Origin: Blastococcus sp. TF02A-26
Lineage (GTDB): Bacteria > Actinomycetota > Actinomycetes > Mycobacteriales > Geodermatophilaceae
DNA: 64,000 bases
NCBI RefSeq assembly: GCF_003319125.1
Contig: NZ_QOHG01000011.1
Span: 62,001 to 126,000, forward strand
Reading direction: 5' to 3'
Notes under the pieces: model-generated
What the model was told of the DNA's origin: nothing
The model's input: the letters and a program-made list of their open reading frames with translations, nothing else
Databases searched by the model: none
Part shown: positions 1-8,080 of the stretch, in pieces
Layout of the letters: each line of letters opens with the position of its first letter
Numbering within the stretch: position 1 is the first letter of the stretch
Made by a program: the position numbers and the translations under genes

Positions 1-43
1 GATCCGCGACGGCGAGCCCAGCGGCCCGCGGGTCGTCGACTGA
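1..43 (+). CDS. 3' end of an unidentified gene
   Basis: The frame reads 13 codons ending in RVVD and a TGA at 41-43. It is immediately followed by a strong hairpin, as expected for the end of a transcription unit. Nothing in 13 residues allows the product to be identified. Confidence 0.5.
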   Translation, partial: IRDGEPSGPRVVD

Positions 44-54
44 GGTAGGGCAGC

Positions 55-92
55 GCTGCGCCGCCGGACCCAGCCGGGTCCGGCGGCGCAGC
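55..92 (+). terminator. strong hairpin terminator
   Basis: A perfect 17-bp stem (GCTGCGCCGCCGGACCC at 55-71 with its complement at 76-92) closes a 4-nt AGCC loop, 11 nt after the stop of the upstream gene. There is no T-tract, which is usual for actinobacterial terminators. Confidence 0.85.
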
Positions 93-183
93 AGTGTCCG
101 GGGGCTCTTGCCCGCGACGCGGCGGTCCGGGCAGGGTGTGACCCACACCACACCAGCCAGTCGCTGCCGCGTAGGAGCCCGCC

Positions 184-2262
184 ATGGCCAAGGAGACCGC
201 CCCCGCACCCGACCCGCGAGCCGCCGAGCGGGTCCGCAACGTGGCGCTGGTCGGCCACGCCGGAGCGGGCAAGACGACGCTGGCCGAGGCGCTGCTGGTC
301 GCCGCCGGCGCCCTCCCGCGGGCCGGGCGGGTGGAGGACGGCACCACCTGCCTGGACAGCGAGGAGGTGGAGGTCCGGCTGCAGCGCTCCGTCGGGCTCG
401 GTGTCGCCACCGTCGAGCACGACGGCCACCGCATCACGCTGCTCGACACCCCCGGGTCCCCGGACTCGGTGGGCGAGCTCCGGGCCGGCCTGCGCGCGGC
501 GGACGCCGCCCTCTTCGTCGTCTCCGCCGCCGGCGGGGTCGACGCCGCGACGGTCCAGCTGTGGGAGGAGTGCGCGGCGGTCGGCCTGCCGCGGGCCGTC
601 GTCCTCACCCAGCTCGACCGCTCCCGCGCCGACGTCGACGACACGGTGCGCGCGTGCCAGACGATGCTGGGGGAGGGGGTGTTCCCGCTGCACCTGGTGC
701 AACGCGGTGCCGACGGCGGCGTCCGGGGGCTGGTCTCCCTGCTCGAACCGCACCCCGACGCCCCCGACGAGGCCGAGGCCGACCGGCTGCGGGCCGAGCT
801 GATCGAGGCGGTGATCGGCGAGAGCGAGGACGAGACGCTCATGGACCGCTACCTCGCCGGCGAGGAGCTCGTGGTCGCCGACCTCGTCGCCGACCTGGAG
901 ACCGCGGTCGCCCGCGGCCACTTCCACCCGGTGCTCTGCGTGTCCCCGCTGACCGGCGTCGGCGTCCCGGAGCTGCTCGACCTGCTCGTCGCCGCCTTCC
1001 CGTGCCCGAGGGAGCACGGGTGCCCGGCCGTCACGCGGCCCGACGGCCGGCCCGCGCCGGCGCTGGCCTGCGACCCCGACGGGCCGCTGGTGGCCGAGGT
1101 GGTCAAGACGACCACCGACCCCTACCTCGGCCGCGTCTCGCTGGTCCGCGTCTTCTCCGGCACCCTGCGACCGGACACCGCCGTGCACGTCTCCGGGCAC
1201 GGCCTGGCCGACCGCGGTCACCCCGACCACGACGTCGACGAGCGGGTCGGGGCCATCTCCGCACCGCTGGGCGCGGTGCTGCGGCCGGTCGCCGCCTGTC
1301 CCGCCGGCGACGTGTGCGCGGTGGCCCGGCTGACGTCGGCCGAGACCGGCGACACGCTGTCGGCCCCGGACGACCCGTACCTGATGGCGCCGTGGGAGCT
1401 GCCGGTGCCGCAGCTGCCGGTGGCGATCGAGGCCTCCTCGCGGGCCGACGAGGACCGGCTGGCCACCGCTCTCGGGCGGCTCGCCGCCGAGGACCCGACG
1501 GTGCGGGTGGAGCGGCCGCAGACCACCGGACAGCTGCTGCTGTGGTGCGTGGGGGAGGGGCACGCCGAGGTGCTCCTGGACCGGCTGCGCACCCGGCACG
1601 GCGTCGCCGTGGCCACCGTGCCGGTCCGGGTGCCGCTGGTGGAGACCCTCGCCGGCCCGGCACGGGTCACCGGCCGCCTCGTGAAGCAGTCCGGCGGCCA
1701 CGGGCAGTACGCCGTCGTCGTGGTCGAGGCCGAACCGGGGCCGCCGGGGTCGGGGATCGTCTTCGAGCAGCGGATCGTCGGCGGGACCGTGCCCGGCCAG
1801 TACCACGGCAGCGTCGAGAAGGGGATCCGTGCCCAGGCCGCCCGCGGGGTGACCGGCGACCGCCCGATGGTCGACGTCCGCGTCACGCTGGTCGACGGCA
1901 AGGCGCACTCGGTCGACTCCTCCGACGCCGCCTTCCAGTCCGCCGGCGCCCTGGCGCTGCGCGAGGCCGCCGCGGCGGCCGGCACCCGGGTGCTCGAGCC
2001 GTGGTGCGAGGTGTCGGTCGTGGTCCCCGGCGAGTACGTCGGCCCGGTCATGAGCGACCTGGCCACCCGGCGGGCCCGGGTCACCGGCACCGAGCCCGAT
2101 CCCGAGCGCGACCGGACCACGGTGCGCGCCGAGGTGCCGGAGGCGGAGCTGCTGACCTACGCCGGGGCGCTGCGCTCGGTCTCGCACGGCACCGGCTCCT
2201 TCACCCGGTCGCCGCTGGGCCACGAGCCCGCGCCGGCCTCGCGGCTGGCGGTGCCCGCCTAG
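184..2262 (+). CDS. elongation factor G-like GTPase (EF-G2 type)
   Basis: A 692-residue translational GTPase with the EF-G domain order. The P-loop is GHAGAGKTT near residue 24 and the G3 motif is DTPG near 90; the C-terminal half carries the EF-G domain III-V segments (GHGQYAVV, then YVGPVMSDLATRRARV). The NKxD motif that reads guanine is TQLD here. That divergence fits the EF-G-like paralogue class (M. tuberculosis FusA2 type) rather than canonical EF-G. There is no str-operon context (no rpsG or tuf), so it is probably not the main elongation factor. The ATG is preceded by TAGGAG at suitable spacing. It stands alone between two terminator hairpins. Confidence 0.85.
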   Translation: MAKETAPAPDPRAAERVRNVALVGHAGAGKTTLAEALLVAAGALPRAGRVEDGTTCLDSEEVEVRLQRSVGLGVATVEHDGHRITLLDTPGSPDSVGELRAGLRAADAALFVVSAAGGVDAATVQLWEECAAVGLPRAVVLTQLDRSRADVDDTVRACQTMLGEGVFPLHLVQRGADGGVRGLVSLLEPHPDAPDEAEADRLRAELIEAVIGESEDETLMDRYLAGEELVVADLVADLETAVARGHFHPVLCVSPLTGVGVPELLDLLVAAFPCPREHGCPAVTRPDGRPAPALACDPDGPLVAEVVKTTTDPYLGRVSLVRVFSGTLRPDTAVHVSGHGLADRGHPDHDVDERVGAISAPLGAVLRPVAACPAGDVCAVARLTSAETGDTLSAPDDPYLMAPWELPVPQLPVAIEASSRADEDRLATALGRLAAEDPTVRVERPQTTGQLLLWCVGEGHAEVLLDRLRTRHGVAVATVPVRVPLVETLAGPARVTGRLVKQSGGHGQYAVVVVEAEPGPPGSGIVFEQRIVGGTVPGQYHGSVEKGIRAQAARGVTGDRPMVDVRVTLVDGKAHSVDSSDAAFQSAGALALREAAAAAGTRVLEPWCEVSVVVPGEYVGPVMSDLATRRARVTGTEPDPERDRTTVRAEVPEAELLTYAGALRSVSHGTGSFTRSPLGHEPAPASRLAVPA

Positions 2263-2269
2263 CGTCGGG

Positions 2270-2290
2270 GCTCGCCGTGCGCCGGCGAGC
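2270..2290 (+). terminator. hairpin terminator after the EF-G-like gene
   Basis: GCTCGCCG and CGGCGAGC form a perfect 8-bp stem around a 5-nt loop, 8 nt after the stop codon. Confidence 0.65.
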
Positions 2291-2315
2291 GGTGAGGGGG
2301 AGGGGGTCCGTCGAC

Positions 2316-2321
2316 TAGCCT
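2316..2321 (+). promoter_or_regulatory. -10 hexamer for the pgsA-like operon
   Basis: TAGCCT matches the -10 form found before many genes here. Transcription from it would give a leader of about 35 nt that carries the GGAGGA ribosome site of the next gene. No clear -35 is visible. Confidence 0.5.
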
Positions 2322-2362
2322 CGGCAGCGCAAGTCCTGGGCTGTCGGTCGGGCGGAGGATCG

Positions 2363-3010
2363 GTGACGTCGTCGAACGGGTCGTCCGTGCCCGCCGTCGA
2401 CCGGGTGACCGACCGCAACGAGCTCCCCGAGCGGGTCTGGACCCTGCCGAACGCGCTGTCGGTGCTGCGGCTGCTCGGCGTGCCGCTGTTCCTCTGGCTG
2501 CTGCTCGGCCCCGAGGCCGACGGGTGGGCCGTCGCGGTGCTGATGGTCTCCGGCGTCACCGACTGGGCCGACGGCGCTCTCGCCCGGGCGCTCGGGCAGT
2601 ACAGCCGCCTCGGCGCGCTGCTGGACCCGGCGGCCGACCGGCTGTACATCGTGGCGACGCTGGTCGCGTTCGTGATCCGCGACGTCGTCCCGCTCTGGGT
2701 GGTCGCGGTGCTGGTCGGCCGGGAGCTCGTGCTCGGCGTGATGCTGCTGGTGCTGCGCCGGTACGGGTACCCGCCGCTGCAGGTGCACTACCTGGGCAAG
2801 GCCGCCACCTTCATCCTGCTGTACGCCTTCCCCGGCCTGCTGCTGGCCGACGGCGACGGGACCCTGGCCACCGTCTGCCAGCCGATCGCCTGGGCGCTGA
2901 CGATCTGGGGCGGCGTCCTCTACGTGGCCGCCGGCGTCCTCTACGTCGTCCAGGTCCTGGGACTGGTCGCCGCCGAGCGCCGTGCGGCCGCCGCACAGGG
3001 GACACCGTGA
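2363..3010 (+). CDS. CDP-alcohol phosphatidyltransferase (PgsA-like)
   Basis: A 215-residue integral membrane enzyme that joins a CDP-activated diacylglycerol to an alcohol to make phospholipid. The family signature DG(x2)AR(x8)G(x3)D(x3)D is complete in DGALARALGQYSRLGALLD, inside a protein with several hydrophobic helices. The acceptor alcohol cannot be read from sequence; M. tuberculosis PgsA2 (Rv1822) is the positional counterpart. The GTG start has GGAGGA about 8 nt upstream. Its stop overlaps the next start codon, so it is translationally coupled to the DUF881 gene. Confidence 0.85.
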   Translation: MTSSNGSSVPAVDRVTDRNELPERVWTLPNALSVLRLLGVPLFLWLLLGPEADGWAVAVLMVSGVTDWADGALARALGQYSRLGALLDPAADRLYIVATLVAFVIRDVVPLWVVAVLVGRELVLGVMLLVLRRYGYPPLQVHYLGKAATFILLYAFPGLLLADGDGTLATVCQPIAWALTIWGGVLYVAAGVLYVVQVLGLVAAERRAAAAQGTP

Positions 3011-3987
3011 TGACCACCCCGGGGGGCGGGCTGCGCTCCGCGGGCGCATCCCTGCTGGACCAGGTGCTGGCCGAGACGCTCGACCCCGCCTACGCCCAGG
3101 CCGCCCGCGCGCGCGAGGGCCGCCCGGAGCAGCCGGCGCGGCGCACGTGGGGCCGCGTCGCGGTCGCGCTCGTCATGGTCGCGGCCGGTCTGCTGGCCGC
3201 CGTGACCTACCACCTGACGGCGGCCGGGGCCGAGGGCCGCCAGGAGGTCCGGGCCGCGCTGATCGCCGACATCGACGACGCGCAGGACGTCACCGACGCG
3301 CTGGCGGCCGACCTCGAGGAGGCCCGCGCCGCGGTCGCCACCGCGCAGGAGTCCGCGCTCACAGCCTCCGCCGAGGGGCGGGAGGTGCTGGGGGCGCTGG
3401 ACGCCGCGGAGCAGATGGCGGGCACCGTCGCCGTCACCGGGCCGGGCCTGCTCGTCACCCTCGCCGACGCCGAGGCCGAGGCCGAGGACGACCCGGTGGG
3501 CGGGGACGCCGAGGCCGACCCCCGCGGCCGGATCCGCGACGACGACATCCAGGTCGTGGTCAACGCCCTGTGGGCCGCCGGCGCCGAGGCCGTGAGCATC
3601 AACGGCCAGCGGCTGAGCGCCACGACCGCGATCCGCTTCGCCGGCGAGGCGGTGCTGGTGGACTTCCGGCCGGTCACCAACCCCTACGAGATCAGCGCCA
3701 TCGGCGATCCGCAGACGCTGCGCTCGCGGTTCCTGACGGTCCCGGAGGTCATCGGCCTGGCCGGGACGTCGGAGGCGTTCGGCCTGCGCTTCGACTTCGC
3801 CGAGCGGGACGAGCTGTCGCTGCCGGCCGGGCGGACCCCTCAGCTGCGGTCGGCCGGGCTCGTCCCCGAGGAGCCCGCGACGGAGGGCACCGCGACGGAG
3901 GGCGTCCCCGAGCCGGACGCCCCGCCACCGGCCGGGACCGCTCCCGGCGGACCCGGCACCACCCCCGACCCGACCCCCGGAGGCTGA
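3010..3987 (+). CDS. DUF881 membrane-anchored protein (first copy)
   Basis: A 325-residue protein with one transmembrane segment near residues 45-65 and a coiled coil rich in Asp, Glu and Ala after it. The DUF881 core follows (GPGLLVTLADAEAE, then VVNALWAAGAEAVSINGQRL), and the tail is Pro/Thr-rich. The role of the family is not established; its constant position with Sbp points to the cell envelope. ATG at 3010 is preferred because AGGGGA lies 7-8 nt upstream; GTG 3007 is an alternative. M. tuberculosis Rv1823 is the positional counterpart. Confidence 0.85.
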   Translation: MTTPGGGLRSAGASLLDQVLAETLDPAYAQAARAREGRPEQPARRTWGRVAVALVMVAAGLLAAVTYHLTAAGAEGRQEVRAALIADIDDAQDVTDALAADLEEARAAVATAQESALTASAEGREVLGALDAAEQMAGTVAVTGPGLLVTLADAEAEAEDDPVGGDAEADPRGRIRDDDIQVVVNALWAAGAEAVSINGQRLSATTAIRFAGEAVLVDFRPVTNPYEISAIGDPQTLRSRFLTVPEVIGLAGTSEAFGLRFDFAERDELSLPAGRTPQLRSAGLVPEEPATEGTATEGVPEPDAPPPAGTAPGGPGTTPDPTPGG

Positions 3988-3990
3988 CCC

Positions 3991-4323
3991 GTGATCCCCG
4001 TCCTCGGGCTGGCCGTCGGCGTCGTGCTCGGTCTGGTCTTCGACCCGACCGTCCCGCTGTGGCTGCAGCCGTACCTGCCGATCGCGGTCGTGGCCGCGCT
4101 CGACGCGGTGTTCGGCGGCGTGCGGGCCCGGCTCGACCGGATCTTCGACGCCAAGGTCTTCGTGATCTCGTTCGTCTCCAACGTGGTCGTCGCGGCCCTG
4201 ATCGTCTACCTCGGTGACCAGCTCGGGGTGGGGGCGCAGCTGTCCACCGCCGTGGTCGTCGTCCTCGGCATCCGCATCTTCGGCAACGCCGCGGCGATCC
4301 GCCGGCACGTGTTCCGGGCATGA
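3991..4323 (+). CDS. sbp: small basic protein family (Sbp, DUF1290)
   Basis: A 110-residue membrane protein with about three hydrophobic helices and the conserved family stretch PYLPIAVVAALDAVFGGVRA, then FDAKVFVISF and a basic tail IRRHVFRA. Its function is unknown; the gene sits between two DUF881 genes across Firmicutes and Actinobacteria, near cell-division loci. The GTG start follows a GGAGG that overlaps the previous stop, with a 3-nt gap. The stop overlaps the next ATG by 4 nt. Confidence 0.88.
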   Translation: MIPVLGLAVGVVLGLVFDPTVPLWLQPYLPIAVVAALDAVFGGVRARLDRIFDAKVFVISFVSNVVVAALIVYLGDQLGVGAQLSTAVVVVLGIRIFGNAAAIRRHVFRA

Positions 4324-5150
4324 GCGGCGACCCGCGCCCCGAGGAGACGCCGGAGGGGGCGCCTGCGACCCCGCCGGCGGAGCCGGCCGTCGCCGCCGAC
4401 GACACCCCGGCCCCGGCGGACGACCCGACGCCTCCCGCCGACCCGACCCCCGGCGCCGGGCCCGCCCCGCGCCGCCGGCGCGACCCGATGGCCGCGGCGC
4501 TGATCGGCGTGCTGACCCTGCTCCTCGGCTTCGCCTTCGCCGTCCAGGTGCGGGTCACCGACACCGAGCAGGCGCTGACCGGCGCCCGCGAGGAGGACCT
4601 GGTCCGCATCCTCGACGAGCTCGAGTCCGAGGAGGCGCGGCTGCGCGCCCAGCTCGCCGACCAGCGCGCGGCCCTGCGCGACCTGAGCGACTCCGACAGC
4701 CGGGCCGACGCGGCGCTGGAGGAGGCGCAGCGGCGTGCCGACGCCCTGGCCATCCTCAACGGCACGGTCGCCGCGGAGGGACCGGGACTGCTCATGACCA
4801 TCCGGGACCCCGAGGACGAGGTCCGCGTCGCCGACCTCCTGGGCGCCATCCAGGAGCTGCGCGGCGCCGGCGCGGAGACCATGCAGGTGGACGGCGTCCG
4901 GATCGGCGTCACCTCCGCCGTCACCGGCTCGCCGGGGGACCTGGGCATCGACGGGCAGGAGATCTCCACGCCCTTCGAGATCGTGGTGATCGGCTCCCCC
5001 CAGGACCTCGAGACGGCGATGAACATCCCCGGCGGGGTCGTGGACACCGTGAACCGCCGCGGCGGCAGCGTGGTGATCGCCCAGGCCGAGCGGGTCCTGG
5101 TCGACGCGTTGCGACCGCTGGAGACGCCTCAATACGCTGAGCCGGACTGA
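4320..5150 (+). CDS. DUF881 membrane-anchored protein (second copy)
   Basis: A 276-residue paralogue of the gene two places upstream. It has a long Pro/Ala/Asp-rich cytoplasmic N-terminus, one transmembrane helix near residues 55-75 (AALIGVLTLLLGFAFAV), a coiled coil with LESEEARLRAQLADQ, and the DUF881 core (GPGLLMTIRDPEDEV, GAGAETMQVDGVRI). The start shares ATGA with the end of sbp. It is the last gene of the pgsA-DUF881-sbp-DUF881 unit and is followed by a hairpin. M. tuberculosis Rv1825 is the positional counterpart. Confidence 0.85.
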   Translation: MSGDPRPEETPEGAPATPPAEPAVAADDTPAPADDPTPPADPTPGAGPAPRRRRDPMAAALIGVLTLLLGFAFAVQVRVTDTEQALTGAREEDLVRILDELESEEARLRAQLADQRAALRDLSDSDSRADAALEEAQRRADALAILNGTVAAEGPGLLMTIRDPEDEVRVADLLGAIQELRGAGAETMQVDGVRIGVTSAVTGSPGDLGIDGQEISTPFEIVVIGSPQDLETAMNIPGGVVDTVNRRGGSVVIAQAERVLVDALRPLETPQYAEPD

Positions 5151-5157
5151 GCAGGGA

Positions 5158-5203
5158 CCACCCTCCTCCCCACGCCACGCTCCGCGCGGCCCCTGGAGGG
5201 TGG
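5158..5203 (+). terminator. hairpin between the DUF881 gene and gcvH
   Basis: CCACCCTCC at 5158-5166 pairs perfectly with GGAGGGTGG at 5195-5203 across a 28-nt loop. It could end the upstream operon or act as a leader structure for gcvH. No glycine-riboswitch core was recognised. Confidence 0.4.
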
Positions 5204-5235
5204 CCGTCGCACCACGACCCCCCGGAGATCACCGC

Positions 5236-5640
5236 ATGACCGTGCCCGACGACCGCCGCTACACCGACCAGCACGAGTGGACCCTCGTGCAGGCCGGCGA
5301 CGAGGGCGCCACCGTCGTCCGCGTGGGCATCACCGACCACGCCCAGGACGCGCTGGGGGACATCGTGTTCGTGCAGCTGCCCGACGTCGGCGCCGAGCTG
5401 GCCGCCGGTGACCCGATGGGCGAGGTGGAGTCGACGAAGTCCGTGTCCGACGTCTACGCGCCGGTCGCGGGCACCGTCGTGGCGGTCAACGACGCACTCG
5501 CCGACACCCCGGAGACGGTGAACGCCGACCCCTACGGCGCCGGCTGGCTGGTCGACATCCGGGTGGACGCCGACGGCGACGACCCCACCACCGACCTGCT
5601 CGACGCCGCCGCGTACCAGGTGCTGGTCGACGGCTCCTGA
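5236..5640 (+). CDS. gcvH: glycine cleavage system H protein
   Basis: A 134-residue lipoyl carrier that shuttles the aminomethyl group among the P, T and L proteins of glycine cleavage. The lipoylation site is Lys68 in GEVESTKSVSDVYAPV, and the QHEW motif typical of the family is at residues 12-15. The ATG at 5236 has CCGGAG upstream, and the N-terminus MTVPDDRRYT fits the family; an upstream GTG would add 12 unrelated residues. gcvP lies 3 kb downstream on the same strand; gcvT is not in the window. Confidence 0.95.
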   Translation: MTVPDDRRYTDQHEWTLVQAGDEGATVVRVGITDHAQDALGDIVFVQLPDVGAELAAGDPMGEVESTKSVSDVYAPVAGTVVAVNDALADTPETVNADPYGAGWLVDIRVDADGDDPTTDLLDAAAYQVLVDGS

Positions 5641-5948
5641 CCGCCCGCCGCGCCGCCCGCCGGTCGCCCGACCAGCGGCGCAGCATCGCCGCGCGCCGGA
5701 GTGGCCCGCGTCCGCCGCGGCCGGCGCGTCACTATGCTCGGTCTGCGCCCGCACCCCCGCGGGGAGGCGGGCGCCATCCCTGGACCTGCGGTTGACCCTC
5801 GGGTCCACCGCTGGTTCCATGACCAACGGCCCGCCGTGCCCAGCGCGGCGGCCGACCCGCGACGGACTGCCCGGTCCGTCGTCCGCCGGCCGCCCGTGGC
5901 CAGACCCCCCGGTCCGCGGCGGTGCCCCCTGCACCGGAGGAGACAGAC
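5641..5948 (+). other. intergenic leader region before the FHA gene
   Basis: No gene is supported in these 308 bases. A hairpin (GCGGCG 5675-5680 with CGCCGC 5687-5692) could end the gcvH transcript. TATGCT at 5733-5738 resembles a -10 and would give a leader of about 200 nt. TTGACC at 5792-5797 has no convincing partner. Confidence 0.35.
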
Positions 5949-6470
5949 GTGCACTGCACTCGTTGTGGACACAACAACCCCGAGGGCAGTCGCTTCTGCG
6001 CGCAGTGCGGCTCGGCCCTCGCCCCGGAGCGGATGGGCGAGTCGACCAGCGTCATCCCCAAGGTGGGCGGCGAGGACTCCGGTGAGGTCGTCGAGGTCGC
6101 GGTCGACCCCGGCACCGACGCGCACGCCGGGGCCGTCGAGTCCCTGCCGGCCGGTTCGGCGCTGCTGGTCGTCAAGCGCGGCCCCAACGCCGGTTCCCGC
6201 TTCCTGCTCGACCAGGACGTCACCACCGCGGGTCGTCACCCCGACAGCGACATCTTCCTGGACGACGTCACCGTCAGCCGGCGGCACGTGGAGTTCCACC
6301 GCGAGGGCGGCGGTTTCTCCGTGCACGACGTCGGTAGCCTGAACGGCACCTACGTCAACCGCGAGCCCGTCGACGTCGCGACCCTCGCGGGCGGGGACGA
6401 GGTGCAGATCGGCAAGTTCCGGCTGGTCTACCTCACCGGCCCGCGCACCGGCGAGCCCGCCGCCCGCTGA
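5949..6470 (+). CDS. garA: GarA-like FHA protein with N-terminal zinc ribbon
   Basis: A 173-residue phosphothreonine-binding protein. Cys3, Cys6, Cys17 and Cys20 form a zinc ribbon (CTRC, CAQC). The FHA domain spans about residues 70-160 with GR at 95-96, SRRH at 110-113 and NG at 132-133. In mycobacteria, GarA binds and inhibits 2-oxoglutarate dehydrogenase components and stimulates the Gln/Glu enzymes; PknB/PknG phosphorylation of an N-terminal ETTS-like motif switches it off. Here ESTS at 31-34 is the likely equivalent. GTG 5949 is chosen because AGGAGA lies 6 nt upstream. The position between gcvH and ftsR matches Rv1827. Confidence 0.88.
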   Translation: MHCTRCGHNNPEGSRFCAQCGSALAPERMGESTSVIPKVGGEDSGEVVEVAVDPGTDAHAGAVESLPAGSALLVVKRGPNAGSRFLLDQDVTTAGRHPDSDIFLDDVTVSRRHVEFHREGGGFSVHDVGSLNGTYVNREPVDVATLAGGDEVQIGKFRLVYLTGPRTGEPAAR

Positions 6471-6474
6471 CCCG

Positions 6475-7215
6475 GTGCCCGGAGCGCGAGCCCGCGCGTC
6501 CGGGGACGCCGCCGACGAGCAGACCCCGCGGTTCACCATCGGCGAGGTGCTGAACGTCCTCCGCGACGACTTCCCCGACGTGACGATCAGCAAGATCCGT
6601 TACCTCGAGTCCGAGGACCTGGTCCACCCGGAGCGCACGCCGTCGGGCTACCGGAAGTTCTCCGGGGCCGACGTCGCGCGGCTGCGGTACGTGCTGGCGG
6701 CACAGCGCGACCAGTACCTCCCGCTGCGGGTCATCAAGGAGCACCTGGCGGCGTTGGACCGGGGGCTGCCCCTGCCCGGGTCCGACGCCCCGGCGGTCGC
6801 GGCGGCCGAGGCGGCACGCGCGGCCGCCGACGCCGGGGACGCCGACGGCTCGATGAGCCCGGAGGAGTTCGCCCAGGCGGCGGGCATGGACCTGGACCAG
6901 CTGGCCGACTGCCTGCAGTTCGGCCTGCTCGCCACCGACCCCGAGGGGCGGTACCCGGCGGCGGACCTCCCGGTCGCCCGGGCCGCTGCCGGCCTCGCCC
7001 GGCACGGCCTGGAACCCCGGCACCTGCGGGTGTACCGCACCGGTGCCGAGCGCGAGGCCGGGCTGGTGGAGCAGCTGGTCACCCCGGTCCTGCGGGCCCG
7101 TTCGGAGGACGCGCGGGCCCGGGCGACCGAGAAGCTGCGGGAACTGGCCGGGCTGTCCGCGCAGTTGCACGGCGCGTTGCTGGAGGCGCGACTCCGGGAC
7201 CTCCTGCGGTCCTAG
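6475..7215 (+). CDS. ftsR: FtsR-type MerR transcriptional regulator
   Basis: A 246-residue regulator. The MerR winged-helix domain is at about residues 17-90 (FTIGEVLNVLRDDFP, ISKIRYLESEDLV, PSGYRKFS). A longer C-terminal part then follows, not a short metal-binding tail. The orthologue in Corynebacterium (FtsR) activates ftsZ, and the M. tuberculosis counterpart by position is Rv1828. The GTG start is 4 nt after the FHA gene, so the two are co-transcribed. The C-terminal half probably senses an effector, but none is evident. Confidence 0.88.
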   Translation: MPGARARASGDAADEQTPRFTIGEVLNVLRDDFPDVTISKIRYLESEDLVHPERTPSGYRKFSGADVARLRYVLAAQRDQYLPLRVIKEHLAALDRGLPLPGSDAPAVAAAEAARAAADAGDADGSMSPEEFAQAAGMDLDQLADCLQFGLLATDPEGRYPAADLPVARAAAGLARHGLEPRHLRVYRTGAEREAGLVEQLVTPVLRARSEDARARATEKLRELAGLSAQLHGALLEARLRDLLRS

Positions 7216-7328
7216 GGCGGGCGTACGGTGGACGGCACCGGATCCCGGGGAGCGCCGCCGGACCACGACGACCCGAGCGCCTCCCGGGAGCGGTCGTCCA
7301 GCCGTACCGCCGCAGCTGAGGAGCCTCC

Positions 7329-7811
7329 GTGCAGGAACTGCGAGTCGTCGGGGTCCGGGTCGAGCTGCCCGGCAACCAGCCGATCCTGCTGCTCAAGGAG
7401 ACGCAGGGGGAGCGGTACCTCCCGATCTGGATCGGCGCGGTCGAGGCCGCCGCCATCGCGTTCGAGCAGCAGGGCGTGCGGCCGGCCCGGCCCATGACCC
7501 ACGACCTGCTCCGCGACGTCGTCCGGGCGCTGGGCGCGACGCTCGAGGCCGTCAACATCACCGAGATGCGCGACGGCATCTACATCGCCGAGCTGGTCCT
7601 CGGCGAGGACCGGGTGGTGAGCGCCCGCCCGTCGGACGCCGTGGCGCTGGCCGTCCGCACCGGTGCGCCGATCTACGGCGCCGAGGCCCTGCTCGACGAG
7701 GTGGGCATCGAGATCCCCGACGAGCAGGAGGACGAGGTGGAGAAGTTCCGCGAGTTCCTCGACCAGATCTCGCCGGAGGACTTCGGAGCGGGCTCGGGCT
7801 CCGCGGGCTGA
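7329..7811 (+). CDS. bifunctional nuclease domain protein (BFN, DUF151)
   Basis: A 160-residue single-domain protein with the BFN core: LPIWIGAVEAAAIAFEQQG near residue 32, the RPMTHDLL turn, and ARPSDAVALAVRTGAPIY near 100. Homologues have been reported to have DNase and RNase activity, and Rv1829 is the positional counterpart. The Glu/Asp-rich tail (EIPDEQEDEVEKF) is common in actinobacterial members. GTG 7329 is preceded by GAGGAG at good spacing. A nested hairpin follows the stop. Confidence 0.85.
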   Translation: MQELRVVGVRVELPGNQPILLLKETQGERYLPIWIGAVEAAAIAFEQQGVRPARPMTHDLLRDVVRALGATLEAVNITEMRDGIYIAELVLGEDRVVSARPSDAVALAVRTGAPIYGAEALLDEVGIEIPDEQEDEVEKFREFLDQISPEDFGAGSGSAG

Positions 7812-7817
7812 GGGGCG

Positions 7818-7858
7818 GGTGGGACCCCATGGGACCCGGTCGTCCCACGAGTCCCACC
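7818..7858 (+). terminator. nested stem-loop after the BFN gene
   Basis: GGTGGGAC at 7818-7825 pairs with GTCCCACC at 7851-7858. Inside it, TGGGAC 7830-7835 pairs with GTCCCA 7842-7847 around a 6-nt loop. It starts 6 nt after the stop. A second hairpin (CGACGGC/GCCGTCG, 7866-7885) follows. Confidence 0.6.
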
Positions 7859-7943
7859 GGTCACACGACGGCTTGAGTGCCGTCGCATCCCCGTCGATAG
7901 CCTTCCTTCGGGTCACGAGCGGCCGACACGCCGCCTCGCTCAG

Positions 7944-7983
7944 TTGACCCACCCCAGGGCCCGGCTTACGTTGCTCGAACAAC
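7944..7983 (+). promoter_or_regulatory. promoter with operator-like palindrome for the second MerR gene
   Basis: TTGACC (7944-7949) and TTACGT (7966-7971) form a -35/-10 pair with 16-nt spacing. GTTGCTCGAACAAC at 7970-7983 is a near-perfect palindrome (one mismatched pair) covering the likely start of transcription. Autoregulation by the encoded MerR protein is an inference. Confidence 0.45.
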
Positions 7984-8080
7984 ACCGGTGTGACACGCCG
8001 GGTCCGCGGGTCGGGCCAGCGGGGTGCGACGCCGGGGTCACCGCCCCGACCGGGGGCGGGACACGGAGGAGGGACGCCGC

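Noticed and set aside
108-2318. A 736-residue + frame overlapping the EF-G-like gene, and many other long open frames in GC-rich DNA
   Set aside because: Arg/Pro/Gly-rich shadow translations with no family resemblance, always opposite or out of frame to a recognisable gene.
5150-5235. Glycine riboswitch upstream of gcvH or gcvP
   Set aside because: No conserved aptamer core or tandem arrangement seen, only a single long-loop hairpin at 5158-5203.
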